DNA from: Bacteroidota bacterium
Lineage (GTDB): Bacteria > Bacteroidota > Bacteroidia > Chitinophagales > Chitinophagaceae
Reading direction: 5' to 3'
NCBI GenBank assembly: GCA_016868815.1
Contig: VGFQ01000003.1
Coordinates: 186,001-250,000 of the forward strand
DNA: 64,000 bases
Part shown: positions 9,701-17,914 of the stretch, in pieces
Layout: each line of letters starts with the position of its first letter
Position numbering within the stretch: position 1 is the first letter of the stretch
The notes under the pieces: generated by a model
What the model was told of the DNA's origin: nothing
Seen by the model: only the letters and a program-made list of their open reading frames with translations
The model's database searches: none
Position numbers and translations under genes: made by a program

Positions 9701-10040
9701 CCGATTTGATGTCAATCAGCAGCTGCAGTTTCCGGTCTTTCGGTCCCTGCCTCCAGAGGCCCTTCCGGTCGAGTTTCGTCTGCAGGGGGTCTAGATAAAG
9801 CACTGCCAGGCTGCGTTCCGGATGCGCATCCTGACGGTCATGTGCAACCAGCAGGCGGCCATCGACCAGCCAGACGTCAGCCTCGATCGACTGGAAGCCG
9901 CGGTCGAAGGCGTGGTGAAAGGGTGTCGTTTGTTCGTAGTCGTTGTGCGAATGGACCGAAGGTGCATCAGTCTGTGTACGGCCTGGGAAAGCCCAGCTAC
10001 TTGCCATGGCGAGGGACAGCAGGAATACGATTCTGAACAT
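6762..10040 (-). CDS. Exported three-domain protein: PI-PLC/GDPD-like, beta-propeller, phosphoesterase (copy 3)
   Basis: The product is 1092 residues with a signal peptide ending near residue 24. Domain 1 (about 27-250) is a TIM-barrel PI-PLC/GDPD-like phosphodiesterase. It has H30 and H32 in HSHNDY, E53 and D55 in IEADVW, H67 in VAHD, plus LLIDIKSEG, matching the His pair and acidic metal ligands of that superfamily. Domain 2 (about 280-690) is a YncE-like propeller. Domain 3 (about 700-1085) is the phosphoesterase also found in copies 1 and 2, with ENKTYD at 715-720, GHQWSN, PNDHT and TQDDSQSGWDH. A phosphodiesterase and a phosphatase on one polypeptide could release phosphate from phosphodiesters in two steps (inference). 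The gene is transcribed away from the nuclease-like gene at 10194. Confidence 0.85.
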   Translation of the reverse strand: MFRIVFLLSLAMASSWAFPGRTQTDAPSVHSHNDYEQTTPFHHAFDRGFQSIEADVWLVDGRLLVAHDRQDAHPERSLAVLYLDPLQTKLDRKGLWRQGPKDRKLQLLIDIKSEGITTLRALQALLQQYPSLTGSPSLTISVSGNRPTIDAYKDWASYLFFDGRPGISYNPASLSRISLISDSWANYIDRKTLRFDTLRAARAVEAAHAIGKPFRFWASPDNEAGWRLVARLGADFLNTDRIDALADFLVANPSLAYEEALRASTLHDSLPMMPYNRVLRSAGRVVRYGNPALENHALDITRIEGTALLAVMDRYGIAVVDANGKVLERFSYSDRREFNGLMGTYSGIRSFRYQNRSWIAWPAGGSDRGFLMLASWDGRLNDISGMPMEKRNGAKSAIPNGICIDDSEDPSLYLALNGNDEVVKVRFRDRSIVWRAPTGVAPYAVALAQGRVFVTNWAGPRATDSTRERAGIPWGLAYTDPVTGATAQGSVSVFDAATGAPVGEIPTGTHPNAILTSADRLHAYVANGNSDDITVIHTRNLKVAETIPVGLFGAGSGRGGASPNALTLDAAGRRLLVSNGLDNAVAVVELGAKAFTGGRGVSRTKGFIPTEAYPAGSVAMADRIIVANLEGDGVNVVNPARKARGAHYQLASLSVIPTPDDKSLAELSRQAARNALGHRMDASRLPARPDAKPKPIPERIGEPSVFKHVVYIIRENKTYDQVLGDMPFGRGDSTLCTFGQRITPNTHALARQYGILDNYHASGKSSAEGHQWSNAAIVSDYVEKNVRAWYRSYPHRQEDALVYHSTGYIWNHAMDHGKKVRIYGEACRTVYDPQKKWIDLYQQYQSGAKPDWYNETTIARIRPVISPDFPDNDNLVFSDQQRAEVFLREWEAYEKGDSLPHLMIVSLPNDHTSGLNPNSPTPNAMVADNDLALGRIVERITHSRYFDSTLILVTQDDSQSGWDHISGYRTVGLTISRYSRAGVVGTQYNQTSMVRTIEQVLGLPPMHAIDAAALPLADCFMPEPRQRAFTSLPANIPLDQMNRPLSTLRGRERRYALQSMDEVYDEVDGGEDDAMNRIIWYYAKGRKPYPGK

Positions 10041-10193
10041 GGGGATCTTTGAATGAGTGGAATGATCGCACGAAACTAAGGAAATGTCTAGATGCAGGTT
10101 TGTCTCTCACGGCCTGCAATAGTCATATACATGTTAATAAACAAAAGACATTGTGGATATGACGTAACTACCTTTACACTGAAAAAATGCCCG

Positions 10194-11420
10194 ATGTGGA
10201 GAATTTGTTTTTTTTCTTTGTGGGTCCTGTTGGCTCCTTTGCAATTATCTGCACAAAGCACCGACACGACGCTCGACGTCGCCTGCTGGAACATTGAGTG
10301 GTTCGGGTCGCCGGCCCTGACGAACGGCCCGGTCAACAAGGACCTTCAGGAGGCCAATGTGGCGAAGGTCCTGCAGTGGATGAAGGCAGACCTCTACGGA
10401 CTCGTAGAGGTGGTCGACACCTCCCGTCTCCGCAAGGTCGTCGACTCGCTGGGAACAGGCCAGTTTGGGTTCTCCGTCTCCCCCTACTGCTCCAATGCCA
10501 CGCAGCCCTCGGGCAATGCTTGGCTGACGGGCCAGAAGCTGGTCTTCATCTGGCGCAAGTCTGTCTTCGCAAATGTGACTACCCGCGGGATGATGCGCAG
10601 CTCCTCTTCGGCCAATACCAACTGGGCGACGGGCCGCTTTCCCTTCTTGCTCAGCGCGACAGCCACCCTCGCAGGCGTGAGTCGAAACCTCCACGTCATC
10701 CTCGTCCATGCCAAGGCAGGCAGCACGCAAAGCGACCATGACAGACGACGTGCCGGCGTGCAGGAACTGAAGGATACGCTCGACCTGTACTATTCCACTG
10801 CCTCCACGCTGATCATCGGCGATTATAACGATGCGCTCGACAAGCCCATCTACACGGGCGCCACCGTCACCTCCTTCCAGCCCATCGTGGCCGACAGCAC
10901 AGATGCCGATCACTATCGGTCCATCACCCTGCCGCTGGCACGGGCCGGTCAGACAAGCATGATCGGCTACCCCAATGTTATCGATAATCACATCATCTCC
11001 AACGAGCTGGTGCCCTTCTTCATCGCCAGCTCCCCCAAGGTGCTGACAGACGTCGTACAGGTAGTGCCCGACTATGTGACGGCTGAGAACACCTCAGACC
11101 ATTTCCCCGTGATGTCGCGGTTCGACTGGAACGGTACGGTCCTGACCTCGGTGCAAGCACTCACGCTGTCGGAGGCCGGCCTGCGTGCCTGGCCCAACCC
11201 GGCTATGCGCAGCCTATATGTTCGAACCTCCGAGGCCATGCGGGATGTCGCGATCCGCATATATTCGGTCGGTGGCACAGAGGTCTATGCGACCACCCGG
11301 CGCCACTGGATGCTGGGTGAGACCGTCGAAGTGCCGACAACAGCCCTTCCAAGCGGCATCTATATCTTGGAGCTCCGTACTTCCGGGCGACGGGTGCTGC
11401 ACCGCTTTGTGAAGGACTGA
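10194..11420 (+). CDS. Secreted endonuclease/exonuclease/phosphatase-fold protein with T9SS sorting domain
   Basis: The product is 408 residues from ATG 10194, with signal peptide MWRICFFSLWVLLAPLQLSAQ. The EEP fold shows the expected motifs: WNIEWFG near the start, LVEV, HAKAGS, IIGDYND, and the C-terminal SDHFPV with the catalytic Asp-His. Residues of about 325-408 form a type A type IX secretion sorting domain: WPNPA, then short beta-strand motifs, GGTEV, LPSGIYILEL and a final basic HRFVKD. The protein is therefore expected at the cell surface or outside. The frame is open from 10092, but those residues are not hydrophobic. A near-consensus box TACCTTTA (10169-10176) lies 17 nt upstream of the start. 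Activity on DNA, RNA or phospholipid head groups cannot be separated by sequence. Confidence 0.85.
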   Translation: MWRICFFSLWVLLAPLQLSAQSTDTTLDVACWNIEWFGSPALTNGPVNKDLQEANVAKVLQWMKADLYGLVEVVDTSRLRKVVDSLGTGQFGFSVSPYCSNATQPSGNAWLTGQKLVFIWRKSVFANVTTRGMMRSSSSANTNWATGRFPFLLSATATLAGVSRNLHVILVHAKAGSTQSDHDRRRAGVQELKDTLDLYYSTASTLIIGDYNDALDKPIYTGATVTSFQPIVADSTDADHYRSITLPLARAGQTSMIGYPNVIDNHIISNELVPFFIASSPKVLTDVVQVVPDYVTAENTSDHFPVMSRFDWNGTVLTSVQALTLSEAGLRAWPNPAMRSLYVRTSEAMRDVAIRIYSVGGTEVYATTRRHWMLGETVEVPTTALPSGIYILELRTSGRRVLHRFVKD

Positions 11421-11477
11421 TCCCTTCATCGGGACTGCAACACGCATCTATCTCCGCCGGGCTTGGTATCTTCGGGG

Positions 11478-12323
11478 ATGTGCCCGTTTTTTTCTCCATC
11501 CCTCATCTGCGCAGCCATGCTCATGGCTGCTGCGTCGAATGCACAGCCTATGCGAGTGGCGACTTACAACATCCGCTATTCAAATGAGAAGGACAGCGGC
11601 AACCTTTGGAAAGACCGGCTGCCGGCCGTGGCGGCATTGATCAGGTACCATGCCTTCGACATCATGGGCACTCAGGAGGCTTTGGTCGGCCAGCTGGAGG
11701 ATCTGTCGGCCGCCCTGCCGGGATTTGCGCGCCACGGGATCGGCCGCGACGATGGACGAAAGGCGGGCGAGCATTCCGCCATCTACTACCGCACGGAGCG
11801 CTTCGAGTTGCTGGACAAGGGAGACTTCTGGCTCTCCGAGACGCCGGAGAAGCCTGGGCCTGGTTGGGATGCCAGCCTGAACCGCATCTGCAGCTGGGTT
11901 CAGTTGAGGGATAGGTCGGCCGGATCGGTCTTCCATGTCTTCAACGCCCACTACGACCACCGCGGCGTGCAGGCCCGCGTCGAAAGCAGCCGGCTGGTCT
12001 TGCGCAAACTGCGTGAGATCGCGGGGGAGGGTCCTGCCGTATTCATGGGCGACCTCAATGGCGGCCGGGGCAGTGAATGGTATCTCACACTCAACAGCTC
12101 CGGGACCCTGAGGGACAGCCATGCATTTTCCGGCAGCGCGTACGAGCCCAACGGCAGCTTCAATGGCTTCCGAGTCGATGCGGTGCAGTCTGAGGTCATC
12201 GACCACATCTTCGTCACCCGCCATTTCTCGGCCGACCGGTGGGCGGTGCTGACAGACACCTACCGGGGCCGATTCCCGTCGGATCATTTCCCGGTGACCG
12301 CACTCCTGTCGTTGACCCCATGA
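11478..12323 (+). CDS. Exported endonuclease/exonuclease/phosphatase family protein
   Basis: The product is 281 residues. ATG 11478 begins the signal peptide; a TTG at 11463 would only add five residues. EEP motifs are present in order: ATYNIRY, GTQEAL, NAHYDHRG, GDLNG and SDHFPV. Small bacterial relatives of this family act as phosphodiesterases, phosphatases or sphingomyelinase-like enzymes. It lacks the sorting domain of its neighbour and so probably stays in the periplasm. It starts 57 bp after that gene on the same strand. A box-like TATCTTCG (11468-11475) ends 2 nt before the ATG, one base off the TAnnTTTG consensus. Confidence 0.8.
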   Translation: MCPFFSPSLICAAMLMAAASNAQPMRVATYNIRYSNEKDSGNLWKDRLPAVAALIRYHAFDIMGTQEALVGQLEDLSAALPGFARHGIGRDDGRKAGEHSAIYYRTERFELLDKGDFWLSETPEKPGPGWDASLNRICSWVQLRDRSAGSVFHVFNAHYDHRGVQARVESSRLVLRKLREIAGEGPAVFMGDLNGGRGSEWYLTLNSSGTLRDSHAFSGSAYEPNGSFNGFRVDAVQSEVIDHIFVTRHFSADRWAVLTDTYRGRFPSDHFPVTALLSLTP

Positions 12324-12413
12324 GCCAGCTTCTTCTGGCGGAGTTCATATTTTCTTTACATCAACTTCATCATTCCGAAACATATCGATGGGACATTTGG
12401 TGAAACATTATCC

Positions 12414-13253
12414 TTGAAAATCCATTATCGTACCATCGTACTATCCGACATCCACCTTGGCATCAGCAATTCCCATGTTCGGGAGGCCGTACGTTTTCTG
12501 AAACATCATACTTGCGACAAGCTTATCCTCAATGGCGATATCATTGATGGCTGGCAGCTGCGCAAGTCGGGCAAGTGGCGAAAAAGACACACTTCCTTCT
12601 TCAAGCATATCATGAAACGGGTGTCCGCGACAGACACGGAGGTCGTCTATCTCAGAGGCAACCACGACGACTTCCTTGACGAGGTACTGCCGCTTGAAAT
12701 AGGTAATTTCTCCATCGTTCGCACCCATCTGCATATCAGTGCAGGCAAGCGCTACTTCGTCGTGCACGGAGACATCTTTGATACCGTCACCACCAAGTTG
12801 AAATGGATCGCCAAGCTAGGCGATACCGGCTACACCTTCCTGCTGTGGCTGAACCGTCATTACAACAGCTATCGGATCCGGAGGGGCCTGTCATACTACT
12901 CGCTGTCACAACGAGTAAAGCATGGTGTCAAGCGGGTAGTCTCCTTTATCTCTGACTATGAAGTCGAGCTCTGTGCCGTCGCAAGGGCAGAAAAATGTCA
13001 CGGCATCATCTGCGGGCATATCCACCACCCGGCCAGCAAGATGATAGAGGGAGTACATTATTTGAACAGCGGCGACTGGATAGAGACCTTGAGTGCACTG
13101 GTAGAGACGGATGATGGTGAATGGAAGGTGATTTACTACCACGACTGGTCTCAGGAGTTGGCCACCTTCGGCAGTCAGGAGGAGATTGACGCAGACGAGT
13201 TGGAGGATGAGCTAGCTGCCCTTGAACGTGATTATGCAAATACCGCGTCTTGA
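12414..13253 (+). CDS. UDP-2,3-diacylglucosamine diphosphatase-type metallophosphoesterase (LpxH-like)
   Basis: The product is 279 residues. Calcineurin-like phosphoesterase motifs are complete: DIHLG, GDIIDGW, GNHDDF, HGDIFD and GHIHHPA. The long central helical insert (KWIAKLGDTGYTFLLWLNRHYN) is typical of the LpxH/COG2908 group that cleaves UDP-2,3-diacylglucosamine in lipid A synthesis or acts on related lipids. The start is TTG 12414; an upstream ATG at 12389 is out of frame and runs into a stop. The C-terminus is Asp/Glu-rich. It is followed after 16 bp by a glycosyltransferase, which supports a role in envelope lipid or glycan metabolism. Whether it is the true lipid A enzyme or a paralogue is open. 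Confidence 0.75.
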   Translation: MKIHYRTIVLSDIHLGISNSHVREAVRFLKHHTCDKLILNGDIIDGWQLRKSGKWRKRHTSFFKHIMKRVSATDTEVVYLRGNHDDFLDEVLPLEIGNFSIVRTHLHISAGKRYFVVHGDIFDTVTTKLKWIAKLGDTGYTFLLWLNRHYNSYRIRRGLSYYSLSQRVKHGVKRVVSFISDYEVELCAVARAEKCHGIICGHIHHPASKMIEGVHYLNSGDWIETLSALVETDDGEWKVIYYHDWSQELATFGSQEEIDADELEDELAALERDYANTAS

Positions 13254-13269
13254 ACGACGCCGATATAGT

Positions 13270-14439
13270 ATGAAAAACCAACAGTTTATCCTCATCGTAC
13301 AGGGTGAGGGCAGGGGGCATTTGATGCAAGCCCTCACCGTGTATAGCGTACTCACTGCTGCCGGCCATGAAGTATGCTGTCTGGTGGTGGGCATTTCCTC
13401 CGGACGCAGTATTCCGGGCTTTGTCCAGGAACGGGTGAAGGCCCCGGTCGTTTGCCTGTCCAGTCTGGGATTTGCGAAGCGACAAGGGCGCAAAGTCAGT
13501 CTTGGTCTGACCGTTTGGCATACGTTGGCAAAGCTCCCGGATTATATCTCCAGCATCCGCCGGATTCATCGGCTGGTGTCTTATCATCAGCCGGATACCA
13601 TGGTGAACTTCTATGAGCCACTGGCAGGTCTTTACAAGCTGCTTTATCCTCGTTCGGTGCGGACCGTTTCCATTGCCCACCAATACGTGTACCTGCACGA
13701 GGGCTTCTCCATTCCAGGACTCACTTCTTGGCAGCGTATGCTGCTCCGGTCTTACACCACTTTGACCGCGCTTCGTTCCGAGCGGTTGCTGGCCCTTTCG
13801 ATCACAGAAATGCCTGCCTCCCAGAACCCCGTCATACGAGTGACCCCTCCCATCCTGCGCCAAGAGATGCTCACAGCACAAATTTCCGAGGAAGGCTTTC
13901 TGCTGGTGTATCTCGTCTATCATGGCTACATGAAAGATGTCATCGAATGGCATGAGTCTAATCCTTCCGTGCCCATCCATTGTTTTACAGACGACCCAGA
14001 CGTGAGGCGTTTATACCAGGGGATATTTCGATACGATGCGTATTTGTGTTTCTATTCCATCGATGACCGACTGTTTCGGGAAATGCTTGCCTCTTGCCGG
14101 GCTGTGGTGACCAGCGCCGGTTTTGAAACGGTCTGCGAAGCCCTCTTGATGGGCAAGCCATTCCTGATGGTGCCGGTGGAAGGGCATCATGAGCAGCAGT
14201 CCAACGCGCTGGATATCGCTCGCCATAGCCTCGGGGGCTGGTCAAGCCAGTATGATTTAGGCAAGGCCTTCTCACTGTCACCTGTAGCCCTCGATTTCCG
14301 AGTGGCTTTTCGACAACGGATTCAGGATATGCATGGCATCCTGTTGGAGGAAATCACAGGCATGAGTGCATTTGCCGAAGCGAGGGTGGTAGAAATGCCA
14401 AGCTTTCAAGAACCATCTCTTCGGCAAGGGAATGGCTGA
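13270..14439 (+). CDS. Glycosyltransferase, family 28/GT1-like
   Basis: The product is 389 residues from ATG 13270. The N-terminal VQGEGRGHLMQALTVYSVLTAAGHE matches the start of GT-B enzymes of the MurG/UGT type, with a GxGH nucleotide-loop signature. The C-terminal part contains a donor-binding region (VVTSAGFETVCEALLMGKPFL, then VEGHHEQQSNA) typical of MurG and monogalactosyldiacylglycerol synthase relatives, including the Glu and Gln that contact the sugar nucleotide. It has no signal peptide or clear membrane span. Its pairing with the LpxH-like gene suggests work on a lipid-linked acceptor (inference). Confidence 0.75.
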   Translation: MKNQQFILIVQGEGRGHLMQALTVYSVLTAAGHEVCCLVVGISSGRSIPGFVQERVKAPVVCLSSLGFAKRQGRKVSLGLTVWHTLAKLPDYISSIRRIHRLVSYHQPDTMVNFYEPLAGLYKLLYPRSVRTVSIAHQYVYLHEGFSIPGLTSWQRMLLRSYTTLTALRSERLLALSITEMPASQNPVIRVTPPILRQEMLTAQISEEGFLLVYLVYHGYMKDVIEWHESNPSVPIHCFTDDPDVRRLYQGIFRYDAYLCFYSIDDRLFREMLASCRAVVTSAGFETVCEALLMGKPFLMVPVEGHHEQQSNALDIARHSLGGWSSQYDLGKAFSLSPVALDFRVAFRQRIQDMHGILLEEITGMSAFAEARVVEMPSFQEPSLRQGNG

Positions 14440-14499
14440 TCGGTAAAGCACATCGTTTCCGTGCATCGGAATCCTGGTATTCCCTAATTTGCTGTCATT

Positions 14500-16530
14500 A
14501 TGAACGCACGGCTCAGCCATCGTTTTGGCCTCATTTTCCTATCCCTTCATCCTGTCATGGCGTCTGCCCAGCGACTTTCTTCCGACACGGTACAGCAAAT
14601 GGAAGAGGTAGTAGTCACGGCTACGAGGCGCGAGGCCGCTCTTTCTTCGTTGCCATATTCGGCCGTCGTGTTGACGCGGCGCGACATGCGCCGGCAGCCT
14701 TCGCGAACCCTGCCCGAGGGGATGTCGGGCCTGCCGGGGCTCTTCATACAAAAGACCAACCATGCCGGCGGGTCGCCCTTTGTGCGCGGCCTCACCGGCA
14801 ACCAGACGCTGTTGGTGGTCGACGGCATCCGGTTGAACAACTCGATCTTTCGCTACGGCCCGAACCAATACCTCACGCTGCTCGATCCGGAGTGGGCGGA
14901 ACGCATCGAGGTGGTAAAAGGCAGCGGCTCGGTGCAGTATGGGAGTGATGCCCTCTCGGGCGTTGTACAGGTGTTGACGCGAACCCCTTCCTTTTCAAAG
15001 CATCCCCAGTGGAGGGCGCGCCTCGGGGGTCGGCTTGCCAGCGCCGGCATCGAGCAGGGCCTGCGTCCTGAGCTGGAATACTCCGGCAAGCGGATATCCC
15101 TGTTGGCAGGCGCTTCGCTCCGGCAGTTTGGAGACCTGCTTGGGGGCGACACTACCGGCTTTCAACGTCCCTCCGGCTACCGGGAACGCTCTTTCGATGC
15201 CAAGCTGCGGGCCGACCTGGGCCGGGGTTGGATCGCCACCGCCGCTGTCCAGCACTTGCAGCAGACGGATGTGCCGGTCTACCATAGATATAGACTCGAG
15301 TCATTCGCAGTGAATACATCGGACCCCATTGGCCGTGGCTTCGGCTATGTCCGTGCGGAGAAGTCGGTCGAAGGTGCCATTCCCTTACGGACTAGCCTGT
15401 TTGTCGCCTGGCAACGCATCGCCGAGGATCGGCAGTCGCGGAAAAACGGTTCGAAGGTGCAACGCAATGAGTCAGACCGGGCTCGCACGCTATCTGCCGG
15501 AGCCGACCTGACGTTGACATTTTCACCCCACTGGAAGTCGAACAGCGGCATCGAGGTCTATGCCGACAACGTGTCGAGTACGCGGGTCGACACGGACCTT
15601 GAGTTCGATGTACCTAAGCGACTTCGTGGACTCTACCCCGACGGCGCGCGCTACCTGCAGGCATCGGCCTTCAGCTTGCACCATCTCACCTATGGACGCC
15701 TCACCCTGGAGGCGGGTATGCGCTACTCCCTCTTTCGGGCACGCATCACCGACAATATGCTGGGCTCGGTGGAGCTCCGGCCGGAGGCTTGGGTCTTCCA
15801 GGGCGGTGCTGATTTCCGCTTGTTGAAATGGGCCCATGTGTTCCTGCATGCCAGCGAAGGCTTCCGTGCCCCCAACATTGACGATATGGGCTCACTCGGC
15901 ATTGTCGACTTCCGATATGAGCGGCCGGCCTACGACCTTCAGCCCGAACGTTCCCTGAATACAGAGCTGGGATTGCGCCATGCTGCCCACCGCCTGCGTC
16001 TGCAGGCGTCTGTGTTCCGCACCTCGCTGCGAGATCTCATCACGCGCATCAAGACTTCAGAGGTCGTATCCGGCTATGATGTCTATGTCAAGCGCAATGT
16101 CGAGAGGGGTTTCATCCATGGGTTGGAGGCTCAGGTCGACTGGCGTTTCGGGAAAGGGTGGAGGGCTTTCGGCAATGCGACCTGGCTGTACGGTCAGAGT
16201 GTGACACGCAACGAGCCCTTGCGGCGCATCCCGCCATTCAACACCCGGCTGGCCCTGGAATATGGCAGCGGCAGCTGGCGGGCCGGACTGCTACATGATC
16301 ATGCCAGCCTGCAGCAGCGACTGGCGGCCGGTGATGTCGCCGACAACCGAATACCCAAAGGCGGCACTCCCGGCTTCAATCTGCTGCATGCCTTTGCATC
16401 AAAGGATTTTCAACGCCTTACGCTCCGTCTTCAGTTGGTCAACCTGTTGAACGTCGACTACCGGACGCATGGCTCCGGCATCAATGGGCAAGGTCGTTCC
16501 CTGCAGGTGTCAGCCCTGATGGAGTGGTAG
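14500..16530 (+). CDS. TonB-dependent outer-membrane receptor
   Basis: The product is 676 residues with a signal peptide ending near ASAQ. A TonB-box-like EEVVVTATRRE is followed by a plug domain (PEGMSGLPGLFIQKTNHAG, VDGIRLNN, GPNQYLTLLDP, GSGSVQYGSDALSGVVQVLTR) and a beta-barrel of about 500 residues. It ends in an aromatic residue (SALMEW), as outer-membrane barrels do. There is no SusD partner and no carboxypeptidase-like N-terminal repeat, so it resembles siderophore, haem or vitamin receptors more than SusC. A DUF5690 membrane protein follows on the same strand. Confidence 0.85.
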   Translation: MNARLSHRFGLIFLSLHPVMASAQRLSSDTVQQMEEVVVTATRREAALSSLPYSAVVLTRRDMRRQPSRTLPEGMSGLPGLFIQKTNHAGGSPFVRGLTGNQTLLVVDGIRLNNSIFRYGPNQYLTLLDPEWAERIEVVKGSGSVQYGSDALSGVVQVLTRTPSFSKHPQWRARLGGRLASAGIEQGLRPELEYSGKRISLLAGASLRQFGDLLGGDTTGFQRPSGYRERSFDAKLRADLGRGWIATAAVQHLQQTDVPVYHRYRLESFAVNTSDPIGRGFGYVRAEKSVEGAIPLRTSLFVAWQRIAEDRQSRKNGSKVQRNESDRARTLSAGADLTLTFSPHWKSNSGIEVYADNVSSTRVDTDLEFDVPKRLRGLYPDGARYLQASAFSLHHLTYGRLTLEAGMRYSLFRARITDNMLGSVELRPEAWVFQGGADFRLLKWAHVFLHASEGFRAPNIDDMGSLGIVDFRYERPAYDLQPERSLNTELGLRHAAHRLRLQASVFRTSLRDLITRIKTSEVVSGYDVYVKRNVERGFIHGLEAQVDWRFGKGWRAFGNATWLYGQSVTRNEPLRRIPPFNTRLALEYGSGSWRAGLLHDHASLQQRLAAGDVADNRIPKGGTPGFNLLHAFASKDFQRLTLRLQLVNLLNVDYRTHGSGINGQGRSLQVSALMEW

Positions 16531-16568
16531 CCTTTGCGTACTTTAACGCGTTGGGTGCAGGCGGTCAG

Positions 16569-17897
16569 ATGCCTGCCACCGGGTACGACCTAAAAAAACC
16601 TGGATTGGATTCGTCAACTGTCCGTGGCCTGCGCGGCTACCTGTCTAACAGGCCCCTAACAGCGGCGGCTTATACATGCATGGTCGCCTTCCTCACCTAT
16701 GCTTCCGTCTTTGCATACCGGAAAGCCTTTACCGTCGCCACATTCGAGGGAATGAGGCTGGGGCCTTTCACCTATCAGACTTCACTGATCATCTCACAGG
16801 TCGTCGGGTATATGCTCAGCAAGTTCTATGGCATCTATTTCATCTCGGCCATGCGACGGACGCGCCGCTGGGTGTTCGTCGCCTCGATGATCGGCATCTC
16901 CTGGGCCTGCCATCTGTTGTTCGCCCTGACGCCCGACTGGGTGGGGCTGATCTGCTTTTTTATCAACGGCTTCATGTTGGGCTTTCTATGGGGGGTCGTC
17001 TTCAGCTATGTGGAGGGCCGTCGTACGACCGACCTTACAGGCTCGGTGATGGCTGTGAGTTTCATCTTCGCCGGTGGCTTCAGTCGTTCGGTCGGCAAGT
17101 GGCTGATGGTAGAGTACGGTGTGGCAGAGAAGTGGATGCCTTTCTGTACGGGTGCCGTTTTTGCCCTTCCCTTGGCTGTATTCCTGTATCTGATGGAGCA
17201 GATCCCTCCACCCGACGCGGCGGACGAGGCGGAGCGTACCCGGCGTGTGCCCATGGCCGCTACCGACCGCAAGGCCCTGATGCAACAGCTGGGCATCGGC
17301 ATCGGGCTGGTTACGGTGACCTACGTATTCCTGACGATCCTGCGCGACATCCGCGACAACTACATGGCCAATATGTGGGCAGAGCTTGGATATGCCGGCA
17401 ACTACGCCATCTTTACGCGGACAGAGAGTCTCACTTCCGTGGTTGTGCTGGCCATGATGGCCACGCTGGTGTTTGTGCGTCGGAACATACTCGCCCTGCA
17501 GCTCGTGCATGTCGCCATCATGGCCGGCTTCGCCATCGGGGGAGCTGCCTCGGTGTTGTTCTTAGCTGGACAACTCGACGGGGCCCTCTGGATGCAGTTG
17601 ACGGGGCTAGGGCTCTATATGGCCTATATCCCTTTCAACAGCATCTTTTTTGAGCGGTTGATTGCCTGCTTTCGTATGGCGGCCAATGTAGGATTCCTGA
17701 TGTATGTGACGGATGCGTTCGGCTATCTCGGAAGTTTCTCGCTCATGATCATGAAGGAGACGATGCGCTTTGGAATCGACTGGTCGACGTACTACGCCTG
17801 GGGTGTTACCGGTTTTGCCGTGGTCGGCTTGGCAGCCATGGCAACATCCTGGGCTTGGTTTACTGCGCGGCATCGGCGGCTCGGGCAGAGCCGCTGA
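16569..17897 (+). CDS. DUF5690 family multispanning membrane protein
   Basis: The product is 442 residues from ATG 16569; the frame is open to a GTG at 16524 that overlaps the preceding stop. There are about 12 hydrophobic segments in the layout of a major-facilitator-like permease. Conserved stretches such as SVFAYRKAFTVATFEG, VGYMLSKFYGIYFISAM, LGLPF-like helices and RDIRDNYMANMWAELG identify the Bacteroidota DUF5690 family. Its function is unknown. It lies directly behind a TonB-dependent receptor, which may mean a shared substrate (inference). Confidence 0.8.
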   Translation: MPATGYDLKKPGLDSSTVRGLRGYLSNRPLTAAAYTCMVAFLTYASVFAYRKAFTVATFEGMRLGPFTYQTSLIISQVVGYMLSKFYGIYFISAMRRTRRWVFVASMIGISWACHLLFALTPDWVGLICFFINGFMLGFLWGVVFSYVEGRRTTDLTGSVMAVSFIFAGGFSRSVGKWLMVEYGVAEKWMPFCTGAVFALPLAVFLYLMEQIPPPDAADEAERTRRVPMAATDRKALMQQLGIGIGLVTVTYVFLTILRDIRDNYMANMWAELGYAGNYAIFTRTESLTSVVVLAMMATLVFVRRNILALQLVHVAIMAGFAIGGAASVLFLAGQLDGALWMQLTGLGLYMAYIPFNSIFFERLIACFRMAANVGFLMYVTDAFGYLGSFSLMIMKETMRFGIDWSTYYAWGVTGFAVVGLAAMATSWAWFTARHRRLGQSR

Positions 17898-17914
17898 CGG
17901 GCATGGTGCCAGGG

